NCBI GenBank assembly: GCA_005882335.1 | Contig: VBAP01000044.1 | Coordinates: 546-46,395 of the forward strand | Reading direction: 5' to 3' | DNA: 45,850 nt | Origin: Candidatus Segetimicrobium genomatis | GTDB taxonomy: Bacteria; Sysuimicrobiota; Sysuimicrobiia; Sysuimicrobiales; Kaftiobacteriaceae | Shown: positions 39,646 to 45,850 of the stretch, one piece after another | How positions within the stretch are numbered: position 1 is the first letter of the stretch | Layout: every line of letters begins with the position of its first letter | Program-made: the position numbers and the translations under genes | The notes under the pieces: generated by a model | Database searches by the model: none | Seen by the model: only the letters and a program-made list of their open reading frames with translations | What the model was told of the DNA's origin: nothing

Positions 39646-39651
39646 TATTCT
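39646..39651 (+). promoter_or_regulatory. -10-like element (TATTCT) for the cupredoxin lipoprotein
   Basis: TATTCT in the only AT-rich stretch between the repeat and the gene, about 40 nt before the start. No clear -35. Confidence 0.3.
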
Positions 39652-39694
39652 AATTAAGGTTTTCCACCTTATCATCCGTTAAGGGAGGATGGCA

Positions 39695-40078
39695 ATGCGC
39701 AGATGGATCTGGTTGGGGATCGTCGTCATGCTCGTGGCCGCCTTCGCCGCAGCGTGCGGCGGCGGTGGGCAGCAGGGTGGTGGTCAGCCGAGCGGGACCC
39801 CGGAGGGGTCCGCCGTGATGGTCTCGGAGAAGGAATGGACCATCCAGTTCGCGAGTTCGACGATGAAGCCAGGCAAGGTGAAGCTGCTCATCAAAAATGA
39901 AGGCACGATCGAGCATAACTTCGTCATCGAGGGGACCAGCGTCGACTTAGAGGCCATTCCGCCCGGCTCCACAAAAGAGGTGACCGTGGACCTCAAACCC
40001 GGCACGTACAATGTCCTCTGCACCATCGCCGGACATTCCGAAGCCGGCATGAAGACGACGATCACCGTGGCCCAGTAG
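39695..40078 (+). CDS. Cupredoxin lipoprotein
   Basis: 127 residues from the ATG at 39,695. Lipoprotein signal (A-A-C, then G-G-G-G), a Gly/Gln/Pro linker, and a plastocyanin/azurin-like domain with the copper ligands H in I-E-H-N-F, then C, H and M in L-C-T-I-A-G-H-S-E-A-G-M. Membrane-tethered copper electron carrier, a possible alternative acceptor to the dihaem cytochrome c. An ATG at 39,689 directly abuts the GGGAGG ribosome site; the second ATG has a proper 6-nt spacing, so it was chosen. Confidence 0.9.
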   Translation: MRRWIWLGIVVMLVAAFAAACGGGGQQGGGQPSGTPEGSAVMVSEKEWTIQFASSTMKPGKVKLLIKNEGTIEHNFVIEGTSVDLEAIPPGSTKEVTVDLKPGTYNVLCTIAGHSEAGMKTTITVAQ

Positions 40079-40093
40079 GATACGCCACGGCCG

Positions 40094-40130
40094 GCGCCCT
40101 TCGACCCGCCCCGCGCGGGCCGAAGGGCGC
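40094..40130 (+). terminator. Strong GC hairpin after the cupredoxin gene
   Basis: GCGCCCTTCG (40,094-40,103) pairs with CGAAGGGCGC (40,121-40,130); inside, CCCGC pairs with GCGGG. No run of T follows, so intrinsic termination would be weak or factor-assisted. Confidence 0.6.
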
Positions 40131-40157
40131 TGCTGTCCTCCCTCGAAGCTTCTACGT

Positions 40158-41171
40158 ATGCGTTCAGACGAATCTCGCCTGGCAGGTTCCACGACCACGC
40201 GCACGGATCTGACCACGATCTACGCGCCTATCCAGGACGAGCTGTCGAGGCTCCACGGTCTGCTGGAGCAGGAGCTGGTCGCCGAAGATCCGTTTGTCAG
40301 TGAGCTGGTTCGGCATGTGCTGGGCACGCGAGGCAAGATGATCCGGCCGGCGCTGGTGTGTCTGGCGGCGCAGGCTGGAGGCGGCGCCGGGGAAGCCCGG
40401 CTCTGGCTGGCGGAGGCGGTAGAGCTCATCCATATCGCCTCGCTGATCCACGACGACATCATCGATCAGTCGGAAGTGCGTCGCGGCGTGGCCACCGTGA
40501 ACGTGCAGTGGGGAAACCAGATTGCCGTGCTGCTGGGGGACTACCTCTTCGCGAAAGCCTTTGATCTCCTCAGCCGCATCCGCCATCCAGACGTCGCGCC
40601 CACCCTGGCCGCGGCGACGGTGAAGATGAGCCAGGCGGAAATCATGCAGATCAAATACGGGCAGGAGCCGCACGACGACGAGAGCGTCTACTTTCAAATC
40701 ATTGCGGGCAAAACCGCCCACCTGTTTTCGGCGGCCTGCCGCGCCGGAGGGCTAGTGGCCGGCAATCCAGCCGCCGCCGAGCGCCTGGGGACCTTCGGCC
40801 TGCAATGGGGAATGGCGTTTCAGATCACCGATGACGCGTTGGATCTGACCAGCCGGGAGGATACCCTCGGCAAACCGATCTATAGCGACGTCCAGAGTGG
40901 CACGATCACCTTGCCGGTGATCCGGGCGTTGCGTGAAGCCGCGCCAGACGACCGCGCCCGGCTCACCAGTCTGCTGGCGGGTCCGGCGGGCGACGGGCGG
41001 ATGGAAGAAGTTCGTGGGCTGCTGCATCGCTACCGGGCGATCGATTACGCGCTGGATGTGGCAGGCCGCTATTCGAGGCAGGCCGGCGAGGCGCTGTCGT
41101 TTCTGCCCCCCAGCCCGGCGAAGGACAGCCTGCTCGCGCTTACAGAGTTCGTCGTCGTGAGATCCCGCTGA
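40158..41171 (+). CDS. Polyprenyl diphosphate synthase (heptaprenyl/octaprenyl type)
   Basis: Trans-prenyltransferase that extends farnesyl diphosphate with isopentenyl units, most likely for the menaquinone side chain. 337 residues. First Asp-rich motif D99-D-I-I-D103, G-T-R-G-K-M-I-R-P near 56-64, second motif D225-D-A-L-D229. Two small residues before the first motif are compatible with long products, but chain length cannot be fixed. Lies downstream of the quinol-oxidising complex. Confidence 0.93.
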   Translation: MRSDESRLAGSTTTRTDLTTIYAPIQDELSRLHGLLEQELVAEDPFVSELVRHVLGTRGKMIRPALVCLAAQAGGGAGEARLWLAEAVELIHIASLIHDDIIDQSEVRRGVATVNVQWGNQIAVLLGDYLFAKAFDLLSRIRHPDVAPTLAAATVKMSQAEIMQIKYGQEPHDDESVYFQIIAGKTAHLFSAACRAGGLVAGNPAAAERLGTFGLQWGMAFQITDDALDLTSREDTLGKPIYSDVQSGTITLPVIRALREAAPDDRARLTSLLAGPAGDGRMEEVRGLLHRYRAIDYALDVAGRYSRQAGEALSFLPPSPAKDSLLALTEFVVVRSR

Positions 41172-41258
41172 GTAGAACGCAGACGGCAGAACGCAGAACG
41201 CAAAGAACCCTGAGTGCGCTGGGCAGTCTGCGCTCTGCCTTCTGCGCTCTGCGTTCTC
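41172..41258. repeat. AGAACGC-family hairpin
   Basis: The left arm (41,172-41,203) repeats AGAACGCAGACGGC units, almost identical to 30,067-30,092. The right arm (41,225-41,257) has CTGCGCTCTGCCTTCTGCGC-type complements. Lies between the prenyl synthase and SDR genes. Confidence 0.75.
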
Positions 41259-41268
41259 CGCATCCGTC

Positions 41269-42297
41269 GTGACCGCGTCTGAGAATACTGGCCGACCGGC
41301 CCCAGGCATTGTCGCGGTCACCGGCGCTGCGGGTTTCATCGGTTCCCATCTTGTGCGCATGCTGCGTGGAGAGGGAATCGATGTGCGCGCCGTGGTACGA
41401 CCCGGCACGAAGAAAGACCTCCGCATGGCCGCCATTCAGGGCCTGGGGTGTACGGTGGCCTACGCCGACGTCGGCGACGTGGGGGCCTTGGAGCGGGCCT
41501 TTGACGGCTGCGCTGCGGTGGTGCACCTGGTGGCGATTATCCGAGAACGGGTCGGCGCCACGTTTGATCTAGTGAACCGGCGCGGCGCAGCAGAAGTCGC
41601 CGCGGCGGCGAGGGTCTCGGGTGTCAAGCGGATCGTCCACCTCAGCGCGTTGGGCGCTGGGCCAGAGGCGCCGCGGTATCTGCAGTCGAAGTGGGCGGGC
41701 GAAGAGGCCATCCGGCACAGCGGGGTCCCGACCGTCATCGTCCGGCCCTCATTTGTCATCGGCCCGGGCGGCGGCGCCGCCGCACAGTTCGCCGCCGTGG
41801 TGCGGCTGGGGCCCTGGTACCCGTTGTATCTGCTCGGCGCGCCCGAACGGCCCCTCGCGGTCCTGGCTGTCCTCACGCCCATCGTCCCAGTCCTTGGTTC
41901 CGGGAAGTACCGCTCGATGCCGCTGGATGTTCGTGACCTGCTGGCCGTGGTAGGTCAGGCCCTCAGGCGCGACGACGTGCTCGGCGAAGTCTACGAACTC
42001 GGCGGTCCCGACGCGCTGGCATACGACCGTGTGCTGGATGAAGTGATGGCGGCGCTGGGCGTCCGCCGGTGGAAGGTGCACATGCCGATGTCGCTGGCCC
42101 GGGCGCTGGTCAGGGAGTTTAGGTATTTGCCAAATCCGCCGATCACCCAGGATGAGTTCGAGGCGCTTTTGGTGGACAACGTATGCGATAATACAAAGAC
42201 TGTGCGCGCCTTCGGGCTGAATTTGAGACCTTTTCGGGATGCCGTCGGGTATGCGCTCCAGAACGCCGTGACGGCTGACGGGAGTGGGAGGTCATGA
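41269..42297 (+). CDS. NDUFA9-like atypical SDR / NAD(P)-binding epimerase-type protein
   Basis: 342 residues with a Rossmann fold. The nucleotide motif is T-G-A-A-G-F-I-G-S-H-L at about 18-28, followed by L-V-A-I-I-R-E and H-L-S-A-L-G-A with a Y-x-x-S-K-W-A-G-E motif (Y-L-Q-S-K) typical of NDUFA9/complex I-associated SDRs. These bacterial proteins are thought to help respiratory or quinone enzymes; some act as sugar epimerases. Position between prenyl synthase and envelope genes favours the first reading. GTG start at 41,269; end overlaps the next gene. Confidence 0.82.
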   Translation: MTASENTGRPAPGIVAVTGAAGFIGSHLVRMLRGEGIDVRAVVRPGTKKDLRMAAIQGLGCTVAYADVGDVGALERAFDGCAAVVHLVAIIRERVGATFDLVNRRGAAEVAAAARVSGVKRIVHLSALGAGPEAPRYLQSKWAGEEAIRHSGVPTVIVRPSFVIGPGGGAAAQFAAVVRLGPWYPLYLLGAPERPLAVLAVLTPIVPVLGSGKYRSMPLDVRDLLAVVGQALRRDDVLGEVYELGGPDALAYDRVLDEVMAALGVRRWKVHMPMSLARALVREFRYLPNPPITQDEFEALLVDNVCDNTKTVRAFGLNLRPFRDAVGYALQNAVTADGSGRS

Positions 42298-42695
42298 GCG
42301 AGGACCCGCAGTCAGCAGGATCCGAGCCGGTGACCAGCGTCGTCGGCCGCCTGCTCCAGCACATTGTCGCCCTGCTTGAGGCGCGCGTGGATCTGACCCG
42401 ACAGGAGATGCGCACGGCCCTCCGCGACGTGGCGATTTCACTATTTCTGCTGGTCTCGGCGCTGGCCCTGGTCCTGTTGATGATCCCGGTGGCGGTGGCT
42501 GTGCTGGTGCTGGTGCTGGCGCAGGTGTTGCCGACGTGGCTGGCGACGGCTATCGTGCTCGGCGTCATGCTCGCGATCGTCACCGTGCTACTGATCGTGG
42601 CGCGGCTCAGGCTGCGCAAGCGGCGGCTCACTGTCCTGGCCGGTCTACGCGAGGACTGGCGGGCGATCCGCCAGGCGTTGGAGCGGCAGCGATGA
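42294..42695 (+). CDS. Holin-X/DUF1469-like (phage holin superfamily) membrane protein
   Basis: 133 residues. An N-terminal amphipathic helix (L-L-Q-H-I-V-A-L-L-E-A-R-V-D-L-T-R-Q-E) is followed by two long hydrophobic helices (about 49-75 and 81-105) and a basic tail. This is the pattern of actinobacterial Holin-X/DUF1469 proteins, which are chromosomal and not phage genes. Function unknown. It overlaps both neighbours (ATGA at each end). Confidence 0.75.
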   Translation: MSEDPQSAGSEPVTSVVGRLLQHIVALLEARVDLTRQEMRTALRDVAISLFLLVSALALVLLMIPVAVAVLVLVLAQVLPTWLATAIVLGVMLAIVTVLLIVARLRLRKRRLTVLAGLREDWRAIRQALERQR

Positions 42696-42931
42696 AGCCG
42701 GGTGCACCCGACGAGGAGCGCATTGCGCAACTGCGCCGGCAGATTACAGCCGATCTGAGGTCGCTGCGCCGGACGTGGGGCACCCGGACGCAGTGGACAC
42801 GCCGCACTGCCGACGGCTGGGCGTCGCAGGCGGCGCGCCTGCGGGGGTTACCCACCTGGGCAATCGGCGCGCTCGCCGGGCTGCTGGCGGGAGTCTGGTC
42901 TGTGCTGCGCCGGCCGCGCAAGGTCCAGTAG
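42692..42931 (+). CDS. Small DUF3618-like membrane-associated protein
   Basis: 79 residues: a charged, Arg-rich helix (E-R-I-A-Q-L-R-R-Q-I-T-A-D-L-R-S-L-R-R-T) and one C-terminal hydrophobic segment (I-G-A-L-A-G-L-L-A-G-V-W). Proteins of this form commonly follow Holin-X/DUF1469 genes, as here. Function unknown. Confidence 0.65.
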   Translation: MKPGAPDEERIAQLRRQITADLRSLRRTWGTRTQWTRRTADGWASQAARLRGLPTWAIGALAGLLAGVWSVLRRPRKVQ

Positions 42932-42940
42932 ACAAGGGTG

Positions 42941-42946
42941 TATAAT
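42941..42946 (+). promoter_or_regulatory. -10 element (TATAAT) for tatA-tatC
   Basis: Consensus TATAAT 18 nt before the tatA ATG, with a GGGGGTG ribosome site in between. Confidence 0.55.
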
Positions 42947-42964
42947 CGAGTCCGGGGGTGACGC

Positions 42965-43150
42965 ATGCCCAATGTCGGATGGCCGGAATTGATCGTCATT
43001 CTCCTCCTGGCGTTGATTATCTTCGGTCCCCAGCGGCTGGCGGGGGTCGGTGGCGCGCTGGGACGGGCGATTCGAGAGTTCCGTGGAGCGGTGCACGAGG
43101 CGGAGAACGAACTGGACAAGCCGGCGTCGCCACAGAAGAAAAACTCCTGA
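42965..43150 (+). CDS. tatA: Twin-arginine translocase subunit TatA
   Basis: 61 residues: short N-terminus, one helix (W-P-E-L-I-V-I-L-L-L-A-L-I-I), the F-G-P hinge, then an amphipathic helix (L-G-R-A-I-R-E-F-R) and a charged tail. Forms the pore-like assembly of the Tat system with TatC. The Rieske protein upstream is a likely substrate. Confidence 0.94.
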   Translation: MPNVGWPELIVILLLALIIFGPQRLAGVGGALGRAIREFRGAVHEAENELDKPASPQKKNS

Positions 43151-43165
43151 CCTGAGGGTGGGACG

Positions 43166-43894
43166 TTGGACGACCGCCCGATGACGATCGTCGAGCACCT
43201 TGAGGAGCTGCGGAAGCGGCTCCTCTATTCTTTGGCCGCATTTGGCGTGGCGACCTCCGCCGGGTATCTGTTCGTGGAACGGATCCTCGCCGCGGTTTTG
43301 CGGCCGGTCGGGCAGGTGGTGTTTCTGGCGCCGACCGAGGCATTCTTCGTGAGGCTGAAGGTCGCGGCATTGGCGGGGGTGTTCCTGAGCCTTCCGGTGA
43401 TGCTGTATCAACTCTGGCGATTCGTCTCGGTGGGGCTCACTCCGACCGAGCGGCGGTACAGCCTGTCGCTGGTTCCAGCGGCGCTGGCGTTGTTTGTCAG
43501 CGGCGCCGCGTTTGCCTTCTTGGTCATTCTCCCCATCGGCGTGCGGTTTCTGCTGAGTTATCAGACCCCCGACCTCGTTCCGATGATCTCCGTCCAGGCC
43601 TACACCTCGTTTGTGACGGCGTTCGTCCTGGCGTTTGGGCTGCTGTTCCAGCTTCCGGTGGTGATTCTCTTCCTGGCGCGGCTGGGGGTCGTAACCCCGG
43701 CCTCCCTGGCCGCCGGCCGCAAGTACGCGTTGTTGGCCATCGTGACCGCCTCCGCGGTGTTGACCCCGGGGGGTGACGTCGTGTCCCAGATGTTGATGGC
43801 AGTGCCGACCTACATCTTATATGAAGTGAGTATTTGGGTCGCTCGCCTGGTCAGCCCACGGCCTGTTGCGCAGGAATCCCCTGATACCAACTAG
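43166..43894 (+). CDS. tatC: Twin-arginine translocase subunit TatC
   Basis: 242 residues, six helices. The signal-recognition N-terminus reads M-T-I-V-E-H-L-E-E-L-R-K-R-L, and F-L-A-P-T-E-A-F-F-V-R-L-K and the F-x-F-x-L-P region follow. It receives twin-arginine signal peptides. The TTG start at 43,166 has GAGGG 7 nt upstream; ATG 43,181 lacks a site. Confidence 0.95.
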   Translation: MDDRPMTIVEHLEELRKRLLYSLAAFGVATSAGYLFVERILAAVLRPVGQVVFLAPTEAFFVRLKVAALAGVFLSLPVMLYQLWRFVSVGLTPTERRYSLSLVPAALALFVSGAAFAFLVILPIGVRFLLSYQTPDLVPMISVQAYTSFVTAFVLAFGLLFQLPVVILFLARLGVVTPASLAAGRKYALLAIVTASAVLTPGGDVVSQMLMAVPTYILYEVSIWVARLVSPRPVAQESPDTN

Positions 43895-43972
43895 TAGCCA
43901 GTAGCCAGTCGCCAGTAACCAGAGCCCGCCGGCTTCTCGACTGCCTACTGGTCACTGGCTACTGGTTACTCG
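43888..43972. repeat. CCAGTAG heptamer-unit hairpin, terminator candidate
   Basis: The left arm (43,890-43,920) has AGTAGCCAGTAGCCAGTCGC-type 7-mers. The right arm (43,939-43,971) has CTACTGGTCACTGGCTACTG-type complements. The loop is about 18 nt. Same family as 33,855-34,013. Confidence 0.75.
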
Positions 43973-44006
43973 GCGTCGAAGTTCCCACCCTGGACAGAGG
44001 TGACAG

Positions 44007-44267
44007 GTGCGTCGGACGCGCAGCCCGTGGTGGGTCTTAGTCTTCGTGATCGTCGTCGGAGCCCTATTGGGCAGCGTCATCGCCGAGGCCGTGGCCGCCT
44101 ATCCGGTGCTGTCGCTGCTGTCCCGAGACGTCCGCGCCGGGATCGATCCGCCGCTGACCCTTGACATCCGCGTCCTGACCTTCACGATCGGAGCGACCGT
44201 GCGGTTGAACCTGGCTATCCTGATTGGTATCGTCGTCGCCATCTGGATCTTTCGGCTGCTGCAATAG
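44007..44267 (+). CDS. DUF4321 family small membrane protein
   Basis: 86 residues with helices at about 8-27 and 66-84 and a short loop. Matches the DUF4321 pattern (G-x-x-L-G-x-x-I...L-x-V-x-x-F-T-I-G...L-N-L...I-G), a family found in Firmicutes-like genomes close to radC/mreB, as here. Function unknown. GTG start with AGAGG 6 nt upstream. Confidence 0.72.
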   Translation: MRRTRSPWWVLVFVIVVGALLGSVIAEAVAAYPVLSLLSRDVRAGIDPPLTLDIRVLTFTIGATVRLNLAILIGIVVAIWIFRLLQ

Positions 44268-44290
44268 CCCAACTGAGCTATCCCCTGCAT

Positions 44291-44319
44291 TTGAATCGCG
44301 ACAGGTGCGTTGCTATACT
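44291..44319 (+). promoter_or_regulatory. Sigma-70-type promoter for radC
   Basis: TTGAAT (44,291-44,296), 17-nt spacer, TATACT (44,314-44,319). This is the clearest promoter in the window. Confidence 0.7.
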
Positions 44320-44357
44320 TGTTCCGCTGTTTGTCGATCCCGCGGCTCACCAGCGGT

Positions 44358-45032
44358 GTGACCATCAAAGAACTTCCCGCCGAACTTCGCCCCCGCGAGC
44401 GCCTCAGGACTAGCGGCGCGGGTTCTCTGTCGACGGCAGAGTTGCTGGCTCTCGTGCTCGGAACGGGCACACGGCAGGCCACTGCGCTGGAGGTCGGCGC
44501 GACGCTGCTCGGTCGGTTCCGGTCAGTGGGCGGGCTCGCCCAGGCGACCCTTGAGGAGCTGGTCACCCTGCCCGGCGTCGGAGAGAGCAAGGCGGCCCGG
44601 GTCCTGGCGGCCCTGGAGTTGGCCCGGCGGCTTCTGGAGCCTCCGCCGCAGCGCCGGATCATCCGCTCCGCCTCGGACGCCGCCGCCCTCTGCGCCTCGA
44701 TGCATACGCTGGACCGGGAGCACTTCCGGGCCATCCTCCTCAATACCCGCCATGAAGTGCTCGGGGTCGCCGACGTGTCCATCGGAGGCCTGGCGTCAGC
44801 CCCGGTGCACCCTCGGGAAGTGTTCAAGGAGGCCATCCGCCACAGCGCCGCCGGGGTGATCGTCGTACACAACCACCCGTCAGGGCACCCCGAGCCCAGT
44901 CGCGACGATATTCTGATTACCGAGCAACTCCGTGCGGCCGGGCGGCTGATGGGGATCGAGGTCCTGGATCACATCATCATTGGGGAGCGCGCATTTGTGA
45001 GTTTGCGTGAGCAGCGGCAGGGATTTCCCTAG
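44358..45032 (+). CDS. radC: RadC/JAB-domain protein
   Basis: 224 residues from the GTG at 44,358. An N-terminal helix-hairpin-helix (L-P-G-V-G-E-S-K-A at 71-79) precedes a JAMM/MPN+ metalloprotease-like domain with H171-N-H173-P-S-G and D184. The name comes from an old DNA-repair link that is no longer accepted; actual function is unclear. It usually sits beside mreB, as here. The TTG at 44,310 in the same frame lies inside the promoter and was rejected. Confidence 0.93.
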   Translation: MTIKELPAELRPRERLRTSGAGSLSTAELLALVLGTGTRQATALEVGATLLGRFRSVGGLAQATLEELVTLPGVGESKAARVLAALELARRLLEPPPQRRIIRSASDAAALCASMHTLDREHFRAILLNTRHEVLGVADVSIGGLASAPVHPREVFKEAIRHSAAGVIVVHNHPSGHPEPSRDDILITEQLRAAGRLMGIEVLDHIIIGERAFVSLREQRQGFP

Positions 45033-45054
45033 CGGGCTGAGCAAGAGCATGTAG

Positions 45055-45850
<796 letters not shown>

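Noticed and set aside
42294..42695. Prophage remnant based on a holin-like gene
   Set aside because: The Holin-X/DUF1469 family is chromosomal and no other phage gene is nearby.

Overview
The window is GC-rich bacterial chromosome, apart from an AT-richer island near 31,000-31,600. No rRNA, tRNA, CRISPR array or intact mobile element was recognised. The gene set suggests an uncultured member of the Terrabacteria side of the tree, perhaps Armatimonadota/CSP1-3-like, Chloroflexota-like or a deep Firmicutes relative. The pointers are the HemQ-type coproporphyrin branch of haem synthesis, bacillithiol genes, a SpoIID-domain protein, DUF2905 beside ruvB, DUF4321 beside radC, and a System I cytochrome c maturation operon. 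This is inference; no marker was placed on a tree.

Layout. 1-113 is the edge of a leftward MazE/AbrB-like antitoxin. 485-12,547 is a housekeeping block: class A PBP, yebC, ruvC-ruvA-ruvB, DUF2905, spoIID-like, queA, two leftward orphans, tgt, yajC and an HD-domain protein. 12,719-19,979 is a haem operon (a hemA remnant, then hemC, hemD, hemB, hemQ, hemE, hemH), ending in a membrane protein and a MerR-like regulator. 20,079-23,057 holds a GT2 glycosyltransferase, bshB1 and a bshC-like gene, followed by a leftward methyltransferase and about 0.6 kb without a supportable gene. 24,460-29,965 is a leftward ccmABCDEFGH operon. 30,142-31,778 is a damaged leftward group: a P460-like remnant, DoxX, a tiny Cys-rich protein and two cupredoxins with reading-frame breaks. 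A leftward two-component system (31,855-33,845) faces away from a rightward respiratory cluster at 34,087-39,532: dihaem cytochrome c, Rieske protein, cytochrome b, two small membrane proteins, a cytochrome b-ferredoxin fusion, an MvhD-like protein and a 35-residue membrane peptide. 39,695-45,850 carries a cupredoxin lipoprotein, polyprenyl diphosphate synthase, an NDUFA9-like SDR, two envelope proteins, tatA-tatC, DUF4321, radC and the start of a broken mreB.

How the parts work together. Haem made by the hem operon would be attached to the dihaem cytochrome c by the Ccm proteins. The Rieske protein is twin-arginine-like and tatAC lies downstream. The prenyl synthase probably supplies the menaquinone tail used by the cytochrome b complex.

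Two signals stand out. First, the respiratory cluster is not an ordinary bc1/b6f complex. One cytochrome b keeps only the two histidines expected for haem bL, with Arg and Phe at the haem bH positions. A second cytochrome b has all four histidines and carries two 4Fe-4S motifs, and an MvhD/FlpD-like protein follows. This suggests a quinone-linked complex joined to an iron-sulfur/thiol electron route. Second, most intergenic gaps hold hairpins whose arms are quasi-tandem arrays of 7-9 nt units. At least ten unrelated unit families share this architecture, and several copies run into genes, where they form protein tails, a ribosome binding site or a start codon.

Several conserved genes are broken (hemA, mreB, two cupredoxins). 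Either these are real lesions or the sequence contains local assembly errors; the raw reads should be checked before any biological conclusion is drawn from them.
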